Shown here: positions 45,683 through 55,180 of the stretch, piece after piece
Layout of the letters: each line of letters opens with the position of its first letter
Position numbering within the stretch: the stretch's first letter is position 1
Assembly: GCA_017431685.1 (NCBI GenBank)
Contig: JAFRKO010000033.1
Location: forward strand, 1-64,000
DNA length: 64,000 bases
DNA from: Mogibacterium sp.
Lineage (GTDB): Bacteria; Bacillota; Clostridia; Peptostreptococcales; Anaerovoracaceae
Direction: 5' to 3'
Notes under the pieces: model-generated
Database searches by the model: none
What the model was told of the DNA's origin: nothing
Seen by the model: the letters and a program-made list of their open reading frames with translations, nothing else
Position numbers and translations under genes: made by a program

Positions 45683-46960
45683 ATGGAAAAGACTGACAGC
45701 AGATATTCAGCATATATACAGATCCTCAAAGAGGAGCTTCTGCCGGCGATGGGCTGCACAGAACCGATCGCCATCGCCTATGCCGCGGCTAAGGCTGCCG
45801 CAGTGCTCGGCACCAGGCCTGAGCGTTTGCTGGTAGAAGTCAGCGGCAACATAATAAAGAACGTAAAGAGCGTTGTGGTGCCTCATACAGGCGGCCTCAG
45901 GGGCATTCCGGCAGCCGCGGCAGCCGGCGCCGCCGCAGGCGACGCCGACGCAGAGCTCGAGGTCATCTCGAATGTAACACCGGAGCAGATCGAAGAGATC
46001 GGAGCTTTTCTGCAGGAAGCACCTATCGAGGTCAGGCACGTCAACAACGGCCACATCTTCGACATATCTGTGACTGCATCTGCCGGGGAAGAATCCGCGT
46101 GCGTACGCATCGTGGACTATCACACTAATATAGTGCTGGTAAAACACAATGATGAAGTCCTGTTCTCGAAAGACATTGAGGAGCCTAAGGAATCAGGACT
46201 TACAGACAGAGACTGCCTCACCATCGAGGGCATAGTCGAGTTCGCAGACATCGTTGATGTAGAAGAGGTCCGCGAAACTCTTGAAAGACAGATCAGCTAC
46301 AACATGGCAATCGCAGAGGAAGGGCTTGCCGGCGATTACGGCGCAAACATCGGAAGCACCATGATGCTTGGACATGAGTACGATCTCAAGTATGTCATGA
46401 GATCATATGCCGCTGCTGCAAGTGATGCGCGTATGAACGGCTGTGAGCTTCCTGTAGTCATCAACTCCGGAAGCGGCAACCAGGGCATCACTACCAGCGT
46501 CCCGGTGATTGTCTATGCGAGAGCTCGCAACAAATCAAATGAGGAACTCCTTCGTGCTCTCTGCGTATCCAACCTGGTCACCACCCACCTCAAGACCGGC
46601 ATAGGCAGACTTTCAGCGTACTGCGGAGCTGTCAGCGCGGGCTGCGGTGCCGGAGCTGGTATCGCCTATATGCAGGGAGGTGGAGTCGAAGCCGTGGCGC
46701 ACACTGTTGTAAACGCGATCGCGATCAACTCGGGTATCGTCTGCGACGGAGCCAAGGCAAGCTGCGCCGCCAAGATATCTGTGGCCGTTGAAGCAGGACT
46801 CATGGGGCTGTCTATGTACAACAAAGGGAATGCATTTTTCGGAGGTGACGGTCTGGTAAAGAACGGCGTCGAAAGCACGATAGATACAGTAGGCCGTCTG
46901 GCCAGGTTCGGCATGAAAGAGACCGACGAGGAGATCATCCGCCTCATGCTCGAAGACTAG
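45683..46960 (+). CDS. L-cysteine desulfidase/UPF0597 family protein
   Basis: The protein has 425 residues with a GGGGGG site. It begins with a serine-dehydratase-like alpha domain carrying MGCTEP, and later SAGCGAGAG and CDGAKASC provide the Cys ligands for a [4Fe-4S] cluster, as in CyuA/CdsB proteins. These enzymes break L-cysteine into pyruvate, ammonia and sulfide. Anaerobic cysteine use would fit the clostridial background. Apparently a single-gene unit between rarA and deoD. Confidence 0.85.
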   Translation: MEKTDSRYSAYIQILKEELLPAMGCTEPIAIAYAAAKAAAVLGTRPERLLVEVSGNIIKNVKSVVVPHTGGLRGIPAAAAAGAAAGDADAELEVISNVTPEQIEEIGAFLQEAPIEVRHVNNGHIFDISVTASAGEESACVRIVDYHTNIVLVKHNDEVLFSKDIEEPKESGLTDRDCLTIEGIVEFADIVDVEEVRETLERQISYNMAIAEEGLAGDYGANIGSTMMLGHEYDLKYVMRSYAAAASDARMNGCELPVVINSGSGNQGITTSVPVIVYARARNKSNEELLRALCVSNLVTTHLKTGIGRLSAYCGAVSAGCGAGAGIAYMQGGGVEAVAHTVVNAIAINSGIVCDGAKASCAAKISVAVEAGLMGLSMYNKGNAFFGGDGLVKNGVESTIDTVGRLARFGMKETDEEIIRLMLED

Positions 46961-47098
46961 ACCGGACAATAATCCCGGCGATGATTCTACGGCAATTATC
47001 CGGTTGCATGGCTATCACAGCAGCCCATTTATCCGCGTTAACATTTGTGATAATATAGTTTTGTAAAGTAATAAATTACAGCAGAAAGGAGACTAGTT

Positions 47099-47806
47099 AT
47101 GGCAATCCCTACTCCTCATATAAATGCAAAAGCAGGCGACTTCGCGGAAACGGTCCTTATGCCGGGCGATCCGCTTCGCAGCAAGTTCATCGCAGAAACA
47201 TTCCTCGAAAACCCGGTCCTTGTAAACAATGTCCGCGGCGTTCAGGGATACACAGGCACCTACAAGGGCAAGAGAGTATCGGTAATGGCTTCCGGAATGG
47301 GTCAGCCGGCAATCGGCATTTACTCATATGAGCTCTTCGCGTTCTACGATGTAAAGAATATTATCAGGATCGGCTCCTGCGGATCTATCGATCCTGAGCT
47401 CCACGTACGCGACATCGTAATCGCTCAGGCAGCATGCACAAACGGCAGCTATGCAAATCAGTATGAGCTTCCGGGCACATTTGCTCCGATCGCTTCGTTT
47501 GAACTCCTTGAAAAAGCCGTTGCAGCAACAAGAGCATCCGGTGCCAATTTCAAGGTAGGCAACATTCTTTCATCGGATATGTTCTATGATGATGCTGCAT
47601 CCGCAATGAGATGGTCGAAGATGGGAGTTCTCGGAATCGAAATGGAATCCGCTGCTCTCTACTGCAATGCAGCAAGACTCGGCAAAAACGGTCTTTGCAT
47701 CTGCACAGTATCAGACTCCTTCAACTATCCTGAAGAGAACACCACAGCAGAGGAGCGCCAGAACTCCTTCACAAAGATGATGGAGATCGCTCTCGAGATC
47801 GCATAG
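47099..47806 (+). CDS. deoD: Purine nucleoside phosphorylase DeoD-type
   Basis: The protein has 235 residues with AAAGGAG upstream. Hallmarks of the hexameric enzyme are present: TPHINAK, MPGDPLR, IGSCGSI, EMESAALY and the catalytic-loop Asp in VSDSFNY. It phosphorolyses purine nucleosides to bases and (deoxy)ribose 1-phosphate. The last 15 codons are partly duplicated downstream (see the repeat at 47792). Confidence 0.93.
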   Translation: MAIPTPHINAKAGDFAETVLMPGDPLRSKFIAETFLENPVLVNNVRGVQGYTGTYKGKRVSVMASGMGQPAIGIYSYELFAFYDVKNIIRIGSCGSIDPELHVRDIVIAQAACTNGSYANQYELPGTFAPIASFELLEKAVAATRASGANFKVGNILSSDMFYDDAASAMRWSKMGVLGIEMESAALYCNAARLGKNGLCICTVSDSFNYPEENTTAEERQNSFTKMMEIALEIA

Positions 47807-47866
47807 TAATGAAGACCGCCCTCGAGATTGCATGGTCGAGATCGCATAGTAATGAAGACTGCTCTC
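47792..47866 (+). repeat. Direct duplication of the 3' end of deoD
   Basis: TCGAGATCGCATAGTAATGAAGAC occurs at 47792 (spanning the stop codon) and again at 47836, period 44 bp. A third, degenerate part (AGGACGCATAGCG) follows. It copies coding plus stop, so it is recent and non-functional as coding sequence. Confidence 0.8.
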
Positions 47867-47945
47867 CAGGACGCATAGCGCTCACTCTCTAGAACGCAAA
47901 GGGGGCGCACAAGGCATCCCGAGCTCCCATATAATTTATAGAAAA

Positions 47946-47985
47946 TGAACGGATCTGACCTAACCTGAACGTCAGATCCGTTTTT
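47946..47985 (+). terminator. Intrinsic terminator of deoD
   Basis: 12-bp stem AACGGATCTGAC (47948-47959) / GTCAGATCCGTT (47971-47982) followed by TTT. Confidence 0.9.
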
Positions 47986-47989
47986 CATT

Positions 47990-48431
47990 GTACGAAAACA
48001 GACACTTGTTGTATTGGTAGTTACGAAAAAGCAGTTTTATAAATTTTTCTTAATTTGGGGGCAAATTCACCTTCTTTTTCAGAAAAATTCGGGAGATTTT
48101 TTCTATACATGCATATACATTTTGAAAAACCTTGAATAACGATATGCAAAATACAAAAATCAGGTTAACGATTGAGGCTCTATAGGAAATTTAAGAACAT
48201 AATTTTCGCTCATCTCGTCGAGAGCGGCAATTATGCACATTTTTTTCTTAATAAAGTGGTAAAATAAGACTGGTTTTAAGAAAATTTTTTTAAACTCCTT
48301 TTCATGCATGGGCAGGAGACTGTTTTTGCAGAATAAATATCCATCTTTGTGAATATGCGTGAAATGGAGAGACTGGCGTCATATATTACCGCTGGTTTGC
48401 AACGGTTATTGCCGGGAAAGAGAGAAGTAAG
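47990..48431. other. AT-rich intergenic region
   Basis: About 440 bp with no gene. It is clearly richer in A and T than the flanks and holds one strong hairpin (48199-48234) and a TAAAAT -10-like box at 48260-48265 that may serve the following gene. Confidence 0.5.
48199..48250 (+). terminator. Hairpin with T-run inside the AT-rich gap (possible sRNA end or attenuator)
   Basis: ATAATT (48199-48204) pairs with AATTAT (48229-48234) and CGCTC (48207-48211) with GAGCG (48222-48226), separated by a TT/GC internal loop; GCACA and seven T follow. No coding gene ends here, so it could terminate a small RNA or a leader. Confidence 0.45.
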
Positions 48432-49223
48432 ATGTATTATAAAGACCAAATGATTGCACTGAGAGCGTCGATGAGCGACTTGATTTCTGATCTTAAAAGA
48501 GAAGCTGAGACCCTGCCGGAAGGAAGCCTTTATGTTAATCAGAAAGGCGGGAAAAATTACTATGTTCAAGGACTTCCAAAAGCGGGCAACCGGAAGAAAG
48601 CCCGCAAAGTTGCTATAACGAAGGACAGCGAACTGGTCCTGGCGCTGGTTCGTAAAAAATATGTAGAAACTGCGATCCCAATCATCGTAAAAAATCTGGA
48701 GGAGCTGGATAGAGCTATCGAAAACTATACTCCGGTTGCAGAGGTGAGTGTGATGCAGTCATTCTGTGAAAAGTATCCGGAGCTGTCAAAAGGGATCTTT
48801 TATGGCGGAAAAGATCCCGTTGCATGGGCAGATGAATACGAGCAGCATGTTTTTTATGCTGACGATTATAAGTCAGTATCCGCACAGGGAGAGGATATGA
48901 GATCGGGAGGCGAAATGTATATTTCGGCAAGACTTGATCACTACGGGATACCATATAGATATGAAGCTGAGACGGGCGTTCCTGACCTAAACTATGCGCC
49001 GGATTTCACCATCATGCGGCCAAGGGATCACAAAATCATATACTGGGAGCACTTTGGAAAAGTGACTGATTACGGTTACGTTCTGGATAATATTGGAAAA
49101 GTGAAAGATTATATCAGTTACGGGATCAAACCTTGGGATAATCTCATTATGACATTCAGCAACGAGAAGGGCGGATATGACGGAAAACTTATTGATGCCA
49201 TGATCGAGTGCTGGCTGCTATAG
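48432..49223 (+). CDS. Orphan PD-(D/E)XK nuclease-like protein
   Basis: The protein has 263 residues. An N-terminal helical part (1-100) with a basic segment (GNRKKARKVAI) is followed by a domain whose pattern fits PD-(D/E)XK folds: SARLDHYGIPYRYEAE (Glu), YAPDFTIMRP (Asp) and IIYWEHFGK (Glu and Lys-like position). Proteins of this type are seen as orphan genes in Clostridia and may be DNA- or RNA-cleaving. The gene is more AT-rich than its neighbours and stands alone between an AT-rich gap and a terminator, which suggests horizontal transfer. Function not established. Confidence 0.6.
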   Translation: MYYKDQMIALRASMSDLISDLKREAETLPEGSLYVNQKGGKNYYVQGLPKAGNRKKARKVAITKDSELVLALVRKKYVETAIPIIVKNLEELDRAIENYTPVAEVSVMQSFCEKYPELSKGIFYGGKDPVAWADEYEQHVFYADDYKSVSAQGEDMRSGGEMYISARLDHYGIPYRYEAETGVPDLNYAPDFTIMRPRDHKIIYWEHFGKVTDYGYVLDNIGKVKDYISYGIKPWDNLIMTFSNEKGGYDGKLIDAMIECWLL

Positions 49224-49295
49224 ATGCATCAGCGGTGTTCCTCACAACGATTTAGCTTATCGTTCGTGCGCACGGGCTGTCTTATGGAAGCGTTT

Positions 49296-49326
49296 TGAAA
49301 AAGCTTGGAAAAACCCAGCTTTTTGA
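49296..49326 (+). terminator. Intrinsic terminator of the orphan nuclease-like gene
   Basis: AAAAAGCT (49298-49305) pairs with AGCTTTTT (49317-49324), with GG/CC pairs and one mismatch closing a five-A loop. Confidence 0.75.
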
Positions 49327-49346
49327 TGACATCATATGACCGCTTG

Positions 49347-49355
49347 TGATATAAT
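49347..49355 (+). promoter_or_regulatory. Extended -10 promoter of asnS
   Basis: TGATATAAT, an extended -10 (TGn-TATAAT), lies 80 bp before the asnS start. No good -35 and no T-box sequence is visible in the leader. Confidence 0.5.
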
Positions 49356-49435
49356 CTTACGGCTAGTGCGGTGCACCGGCAAAATTTAGTATACAAAACG
49401 CGCGGCCCCGATCAGCTGCGCAAAGAGAGTGAAAA

Positions 49436-50830
49436 ATGAAAGATATTGAGATCAGAGAATTATTCAGAAACACAGAAGCTTACGCAGACAAAGAGGTATT
49501 GGTATACGGCTGGGTAAGGGGAAACAGAAGCTCCAATCAGTTCGGATTCCTCTCGCTTAATGACGGTACATTCTTCACACCTGTGCAGGTGGTCTATGAG
49601 GCAGACAAGCTCGCAAACTTTTCCGAGGTGTCGAAATTCAGACTGAGCGCAGGAGTAAGAGTTAAAGGCACACTGGTGCTCACACCTGAAGCAAAGCAGC
49701 CGTTTGAGATCAAGGCCGATGAGATCGTGCTCGAGGCAGATTCCGACGCGGATTATCCGCTTCAGAAGAAGCGCCACAGCATGGAGTTCCTCCGGGAGAT
49801 CGCTCATCTGAGACCTCGCAGCAACACATTCAGCGCGGTGTTCAGAGCGCGCAGTGTCGCAGCTTATGCGATCCACAAGTTCTTCCAGGAAAAAGACTTC
49901 ATCTATGTTCACTCGCCTGAGATCACATGCAGCGATGCAGAAGGCGCCGGCGAGATGTTCCAGGTAACAACACTTGACCTTGATAACCTGCCGAGAGATG
50001 CTGAGGGCAACATCGATTACAGCAAGGATTTCTTCGGTAAAAAGTCTAACCTGACAGTGTCTGGTCAGCTCGAAGGAGAAATCATGGCGCTCGCGTTCCG
50101 CAACATCTATACGTTCGGACCTACGTTCCGCGCTGAGAACTCCAACACGGCAAGGCACGCCTCCGAGTTCTGGATGATGGAGCCTGAGATGGCATTCTGC
50201 GACATCAACGGCAATATGGATCTGGCTGAGGAGATGATCAAGTTCATTATCACCTATGTCCTGGAGAAGTGCCCTGAGGAAATGCAGTTCTTCAACAGCT
50301 TCATCGACAAGGGCCTTCTGGAGAGACTCGACCACATCGTCAACTCTGATTTCGTCCGCATCACATACACAGAAGCGGTAGACATCCTTCAGAAGTCGGG
50401 CAAGAAGTTCGAATATCCGGTAGAGTGGGGACTCGAGCTCCAGACCGAGCATGAGCGTTATCTTACAGAAGAGGTCTTCAAGAAGCCGATGTTCGTCATC
50501 AACTATCCGAAAGACTGCAAGGCCTTCTACATGAGACTCAACGATGACGGCAAGACTGTAGCCGCTATGGATATGCTGGTACCTGGAGTCGGAGAGATCA
50601 TCGGCGGAAGCCAGAGAGAAGAGCGCTATGACGTCCTCGTTCAGAGGATCAAAGAGCTTGGTCTCGATGAGAGTACTTACGACTGGTACCTCGACCTTCG
50701 CAGATACGGCGGCGTATTCCATTCAGGATACGGACTCGGATTCGACCGCATTCTCATGTACCTCACGGGCATGAGCAACATCAGAGACGTTCAGATGTTC
50801 CCACGCACACCGGGCAACGCTGAATTCTAA
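49436..50830 (+). CDS. asnS: Asparaginyl-tRNA synthetase
   Basis: The protein has 464 residues. An N-terminal OB-fold anticodon-binding domain (about 18-110) is followed by the class II core: motif 2 [21 protein letters not shown] and motif 3 [19 protein letters not shown] and the AsnRS-style NTARH distinguish it from aspartyl enzymes. It attaches asparagine to tRNA-Asn in the cytosol. The ribosome site is weak (GAGAG). Confidence 0.95.
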   Translation: MKDIEIRELFRNTEAYADKEVLVYGWVRGNRSSNQFGFLSLNDGTFFTPVQVVYEADKLANFSEVSKFRLSAGVRVKGTLVLTPEAKQPFEIKADEIVLEADSDADYPLQKKRHSMEFLREIAHLRPRSNTFSAVFRARSVAAYAIHKFFQEKDFIYVHSPEITCSDAEGAGEMFQVTTLDLDNLPRDAEGNIDYSKDFFGKKSNLTVSGQLEGEIMALAFRNIYTFGPTFRAENSNTARHASEFWMMEPEMAFCDINGNMDLAEEMIKFIITYVLEKCPEEMQFFNSFIDKGLLERLDHIVNSDFVRITYTEAVDILQKSGKKFEYPVEWGLELQTEHERYLTEEVFKKPMFVINYPKDCKAFYMRLNDDGKTVAAMDMLVPGVGEIIGGSQREERYDVLVQRIKELGLDESTYDWYLDLRRYGGVFHSGYGLGFDRILMYLTGMSNIRDVQMFPRTPGNAEF

Positions 50831-50920
50831 AGCAGTTAATCAGCGGCCGGCTGAAAACACGCGGCTGCATCACTAAAAGAGATATAAAAGAAAAGATATA
50901 CAACATTTCAGGAGGAACAC

Positions 50921-52861
50921 ATGAAAGGCTATTCAAGCGATAAGATCCGCAACATCGTACTGCTGGGACACGGCAGCACAGGCAAGACCACCTTCCTTGA
51001 AGCAGGTCTGCTGAACACCAAGGTTATCAGCAGACTCGGAAAGGTTGAGTCGGGCAACACAGTATCCGACTATGAAAAGATGGAGATCGAAAAAGGATAC
51101 ACCATCAACCAGACACTCGTTCCTGTAGAGTACAAGGGAACAAAGCTCAATTTCATCGATACTCCGGGATTCTTCGACTTCGCAGGAGAGGCAAGAGCTG
51201 CACTTTCGACAGGAGCTACAGCGATCATCATGGTCGATGCTTCGTCCGGCATCCAGGTCGGAACAGAAAAGGCATGGGATCTTGTCAAGGAGTTCAATTC
51301 ACCTGCGTTCTTCATCATCAACAAGATCGATAAGGACAACGTTGAGCTCGACGAGGTCATCTCGGCAATCCAGGACAAGTTCGGCAGCGCATGTGTTACT
51401 CTTGATGACAAGGACGCTCTCGACGAGGCTGTAGCAGCTGCTGATGAGGAACTCATGGAGAAGTTCTTCGAGGGAGAGGCTTTCACAGATGAGGAGTTCG
51501 CTCATGGTCTGGCAACAGGTATCCACAACGGAGACATCATGCCTATCATGACAATGAGCGCTCTTACGGGCGAGGGAGTAGACGAAGTTCTCGACTCTCT
51601 CTGCAAGTATGTGCCAAAGCCGGCAACAGTCGTTACAGAAGCAAAGGATGCTGACGGCAACGACATCGAGATCGCATGCGATCCTGCAGGAGATCTTGTT
51701 ATCTACATCTTCAAGACACTCGCTGACCCGTTCCTCGGAAAGATCTCATACGCAAAGGTCGTTTCGGGCACACTCAAGTCCGGCACTGACCTTTACAACC
51801 CACGTTCAGAGAAGGCTGAGAAGCTCGGTTCCGTCTTCTTCGTAAGAGGTAAGGCTCAGGAGATGACAGATACTGTAGTCGCAGGCGATATGGTAGCTCT
51901 TGGTAAGCTCCAGAACACAAAGACAGGCGACACACTCTGCGCTAAGAACAAGCAGGTAACAGTTAAGCCTGCTGCATTCCCTACACCTTGCTACTTCGTA
52001 GCTGTAGAGGCTGCAGACAAGAACGAAGACGAGAAGATGGCTCAGGGTCTCTCCAGACTCATGGAAGAGGATCCTACATTCGTTCTCGAGAGAAACGCTG
52101 AGACACATCAGACACTGCTCGGCGGCCAGGGCGACATCCAGCTCGGAATCATCCAGGCTAAGCTCAAAGACAGATATGGCGTAAGCGTAAATGTTGTTCC
52201 TCAGAAGATCGCTTACAGAGAGACCATCAAGGGTAACTCCGATGTTCAGGGTAAGCATAAGAAGCAGTCCGGCGGTGCCGGCCAGTACGGTGATGTTCAC
52301 ATCAGATTCTCGCCATCCACAGAGCCAGGACTCGAGTTCAGCGAAGAGCTCTTCGGCGGATCGGTTCCTAAGAACTACGTTCCTGCTGTTGAGAAGGGAC
52401 TCCTCGAGTGCATGGAGAAGGGCCCTCTCGCAGGATGCAAAGTACAGAACATCAAGGCTGTTCTCTACGACGGTTCCTATCACGAAGTAGACTCCAACGA
52501 AGTATCGTTCAAGATCGCTGCTTCGCTCGCATTCAAGAAGGGTATCGTTGAGGCTAAGCCTTGCCTCCTCGAGCCTATAATGAAGCTCGAGATCACAGTT
52601 CCTGAGCAGTATGTAGGTGCTGTAATGGGCGACATGCCTAACAGACGTGGAATAGTACTTGGTATGGATTCCTCGCACCGTGGAACAATTCTCCACGCTG
52701 AGGCTCCTCAGGCAGAGCTCTTCGACTACGCTATCGCGCTCAGATCGATGACTCAGGCAAGAGGATCCTTCACTGTAGAGTTCGCAAGATATGCAGAGCT
52801 TCCGGGTAACCTGGCAGACAAGGTTATCGCAGCTTACAAGAAGGAACAGGAAGAGAAGTAA
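50921..52861 (+). CDS. Elongation factor G paralogue (EF-G-like GTPase)
   Basis: The protein has 646 residues, shorter than canonical EF-G (about 690), with GGAGG upstream. G1 is GHGSTGKT, switch region EKGYTI, G3 DTPGFFDF and G4 NKID. The catalytic His of canonical G3 (DTPGH) is Phe here, and the switch is YTI rather than ITI, as in EF-G-like paralogues rather than the main translocase. Domains II to V are present (RGxxxGxDxSSHRG-type RRGIVLGMDSSHRG near 600). It is likely a second EF-G with a specialised or stress role. Confidence 0.88.
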   Translation: MKGYSSDKIRNIVLLGHGSTGKTTFLEAGLLNTKVISRLGKVESGNTVSDYEKMEIEKGYTINQTLVPVEYKGTKLNFIDTPGFFDFAGEARAALSTGATAIIMVDASSGIQVGTEKAWDLVKEFNSPAFFIINKIDKDNVELDEVISAIQDKFGSACVTLDDKDALDEAVAAADEELMEKFFEGEAFTDEEFAHGLATGIHNGDIMPIMTMSALTGEGVDEVLDSLCKYVPKPATVVTEAKDADGNDIEIACDPAGDLVIYIFKTLADPFLGKISYAKVVSGTLKSGTDLYNPRSEKAEKLGSVFFVRGKAQEMTDTVVAGDMVALGKLQNTKTGDTLCAKNKQVTVKPAAFPTPCYFVAVEAADKNEDEKMAQGLSRLMEEDPTFVLERNAETHQTLLGGQGDIQLGIIQAKLKDRYGVSVNVVPQKIAYRETIKGNSDVQGKHKKQSGGAGQYGDVHIRFSPSTEPGLEFSEELFGGSVPKNYVPAVEKGLLECMEKGPLAGCKVQNIKAVLYDGSYHEVDSNEVSFKIAASLAFKKGIVEAKPCLLEPIMKLEITVPEQYVGAVMGDMPNRRGIVLGMDSSHRGTILHAEAPQAELFDYAIALRSMTQARGSFTVEFARYAELPGNLADKVIAAYKKEQEEK

Positions 52862-52883
52862 TAGCTTTTTCCATAAATCGAAA

Positions 52884-52922
52884 ATGAGCCCTTTTCCTAC
52901 AGCGGAAGAGGGCTCTTGTTTA
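52884..52922 (+). terminator. Intrinsic terminator of the EF-G-like gene
   Basis: 12-bp stem GAGCCCTTTTCC (52886-52897) / GGAAGAGGGCTC (52904-52915), one G-T pair, followed by TTGTTT. Confidence 0.88.
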
Positions 52923-52972
52923 GAAAATAATAGCGTCGAAACACAGATTGTTCGATGCTGAGGGGGCTAATA

Positions 52973-54034
52973 ATGTCAAAGATTGATAGCTCAAATGCCA
53001 AGGAACATTCATATCCGGTTTACGGAAGACAGTTCAAGTCTTATAAATGGTATAAGCCGATCATCGTGGCTGTACTGTTTTTTATTTTCTATATTCTTTT
53101 CGCCGGACTCCTTATGGCAGGAATGGTGGTCGTTGCCGGACAGGGAGCAACGCCTGATATTTTCATAGAGAGACTTACAATCATATTTGCAAATAGCTAT
53201 GACGCCATGGAACTTGCAAATGCGTCGCAGTCCATTGTAAGCCTCGGCAGCGTTGCGGTTATGATACCTGCGCTGTGGCTGGCATCGGCAATAGTGCGTG
53301 ACAGACCGTTTTCGTCCTATTCGTCTTCAAGGGGCGGATGGAGCAGCAAGGTGTTCTGGAGAACGTTCCCTGTGGCGTTCGTCTGCATCGGTATACCTAT
53401 CATAATTGACAATCTGCTTTATTATCACAATCTTGGCAACTTCCAGATGAAATTCACTATTGCAAGCTTTGCAGTAGTAACTATTCTGGGACCGTTTCAG
53501 TGCATCGCTGAGGAGTATGCGTTCCGCGGACTTCTTATGCAGACTCTCGGATCGTGGTTCAGGCTGCCGATTATAGCAGTGATACTTCAGTCAGCCATCT
53601 TCGCGCTGATGCACCCATACAATACGATAGGACAGATCGGGATCTTCGTCAGCGGCTGTGTGTTTGCGTTCAGTGCATGGACCGGCAGGGGCATAGAGGT
53701 TTCTTCGGCGTACCATATCGCCAATAATATGACGATCTTCTACATGCAGGGAATGAATCTGGCAACGATCGAAAGCAACACAACTATGCATGATCTTTTG
53801 CTGGAGATATGTACAGGCGTTGTATTTGTGATCCTTATTTTCATCATAAGCAAAAAGACCAGCTGGTTCAGCAGGATGAAAAAAGATGACGCGGCTGCAT
53901 GGAACCAGAGGATAGATGATAAGCTCGCCCGTAAAGAAGCGAAAGAGGCTGCGAAAGAAGAGAAGCTGGCTGCAAAAAACGCAAAGACAGGAGCTCACGA
54001 CGGAGGAACATCCGGCAAGCACTTCAAACAATAA
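52973..54034 (+). CDS. CPBP-family intramembrane metalloprotease
   Basis: The protein has 353 residues from ATG 52973, served by GAGGGGG; an upstream ATG at 52955 overlaps no ribosome site. Seven or so helices. The CPBP/CAAX motifs are seen: IAEEYAFRGLLMQ (Glu pair and Arg), then a later His in ALMHPYN and NN in HIANNM. The C-terminal tail is cytosolic, charged and Lys/Ala-rich (KLARKEAKEAAKEEK). The family includes abortive-infection and peptide-processing proteases; the substrate is unknown. Confidence 0.88.
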   Translation: MSKIDSSNAKEHSYPVYGRQFKSYKWYKPIIVAVLFFIFYILFAGLLMAGMVVVAGQGATPDIFIERLTIIFANSYDAMELANASQSIVSLGSVAVMIPALWLASAIVRDRPFSSYSSSRGGWSSKVFWRTFPVAFVCIGIPIIIDNLLYYHNLGNFQMKFTIASFAVVTILGPFQCIAEEYAFRGLLMQTLGSWFRLPIIAVILQSAIFALMHPYNTIGQIGIFVSGCVFAFSAWTGRGIEVSSAYHIANNMTIFYMQGMNLATIESNTTMHDLLLEICTGVVFVILIFIISKKTSWFSRMKKDDAAAWNQRIDDKLARKEAKEAAKEEKLAAKNAKTGAHDGGTSGKHFKQ

Positions 54035-54067
54035 AACAGTTTGCTTTTGCGGCTTAAAAGAATCACC

Positions 54068-54102
54068 ATGGCTCCCGGAGAAATCCGGGAGCATTTGTCT
54101 TA
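54068..54102 (+). terminator. Intrinsic terminator of the CPBP protease gene
   Basis: Perfect 9-bp stem GCTCCCGGA (54071-54079) / TCCGGGAGC (54084-54092) with a GAAA loop, then ATTTGTCTT. Confidence 0.8.
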
Positions 54103-54197
54103 AAAACAGTAAATGTTCATGCTAAACAATTTGTATTTTGGATATAGTATAAACGGATGACATTGGAATGTTTCCATTTGATAAGGAGGGATAATAT

Positions 54198-55100
54198 ATG
54201 AAAAAGAGACTCGCATTACTGCTCAGTCTGGCAATGATACTGACATTTGCGCTGGCAGCCTGCGGAGGCGAAAGCGGAAGCGGAGATGTTGCAGACAGCA
54301 AATATGTAGGAACGTGGAAACCCGATAAGCTGTCGTTTGCCGGTGAATCGGAAGATATGGGAGATGATTTCACACTGACTCTGAGTGCTGACGGCACAGG
54401 CACTTTCAACAGCGTTGATGAAGACGGAAATGAAGAGGTATCGAACATCACATGGTCACTTACCAGTGATGGATTCAAGACACAGGGCGATGCAAAGATG
54501 ACTTTCAAGGACGATGGCGACGCGATTGTAACAAAGATTCTGGGTGCGGAATTGCGCTTTGTAAAAGCATCTGAAGACGGCGAGGAAGTAGTTGATTACA
54601 TTGATGGCGCAGCCTATGGATATGCCGGTGATGATCCGGTCGAAGCAGCATGCTATCAGTATATGGTTGAGGAGATCGCTCCTCAGTACTCTGAAGCTGA
54701 GATCAGCATCCCTACAGTCATTATCGTTCATGAAGACTTCACACCGGAGGATGAAGTACTGGTTTATGGAGATTTCTGGGTCGAAAACTACAATGTTGAT
54801 GGAGACACTCTCAAGAGCGTTTCCGGCGGAAATCACCCGGGCTGCATGCATGTAAGCAAATCAGACTACACAGTAACGGCATTTGATGCAGTTGCAGATG
54901 GCGGAGACTTTGAATCAAGCGCCAAGGAGATCTTCGGTGAGCATTATGAAGACTTCATGAAAGTATACGGCGACAGCGATGCCCGCGCTGAGAACAGAAA
55001 GATCACAGTTTCTGACTATGTCAATCTGAACCACCTTGATATCAAATACTATCAGGATGAAGGATGGGATCCGGTCGAGCTGTATCATTCAGCGGAATAG
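54198..55100 (+). CDS. Lipoprotein with lipocalin-like domain
   Basis: The protein has 300 residues with AAGGAGGG upstream. A lipoprotein signal ends in LAAC (then GGES). Residues about 32-120 look like a lipocalin-type META/DUF domain (YVGTWKPDKLSF, LTLSADGTGTF). The second half (about 135-300) is acidic with a mixed fold (YGDFWVENYNVDGDTL, GGNHPGCMHV). It is surface-exposed on the membrane; ligand unknown. Stands alone between two terminators. Confidence 0.75.
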   Translation: MKKRLALLLSLAMILTFALAACGGESGSGDVADSKYVGTWKPDKLSFAGESEDMGDDFTLTLSADGTGTFNSVDEDGNEEVSNITWSLTSDGFKTQGDAKMTFKDDGDAIVTKILGAELRFVKASEDGEEVVDYIDGAAYGYAGDDPVEAACYQYMVEEIAPQYSEAEISIPTVIIVHEDFTPEDEVLVYGDFWVENYNVDGDTLKSVSGGNHPGCMHVSKSDYTVTAFDAVADGGDFESSAKEIFGEHYEDFMKVYGDSDARAENRKITVSDYVNLNHLDIKYYQDEGWDPVELYHSAE

Positions 55101-55136
55101 AATAAAACGGGAAAAAGCATATTATCTTTTTGCAAA

Positions 55137-55168
55137 AACGAGCCTGCTCGGATGAGCGGGCTCGTTTC
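55137..55168. terminator. Bidirectional terminator between convergent genes
   Basis: AACGAGCCTGCTC (55137-55149 region) pairs with GAGCGGGCTCGTT around a GGAT loop, with T-rich sequence on the + side and, on the - side, TTTTTGCAAAAAG. It serves both the lipoprotein (+) and radA (-). Confidence 0.8.
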
Positions 55169-55180
55169 GTTTGTTTAGCT

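Noticed and set aside
46961..47000. Weak hairpin CCGGAC...ATCCGG after the desulfidase gene as a terminator
   Set aside because: The stem is interrupted and there is no T-run.
49224..49435. T-box leader before asnS
   Set aside because: No T-box sequence or specifier-loop pattern is visible; the only hairpin belongs to the upstream gene's terminator.
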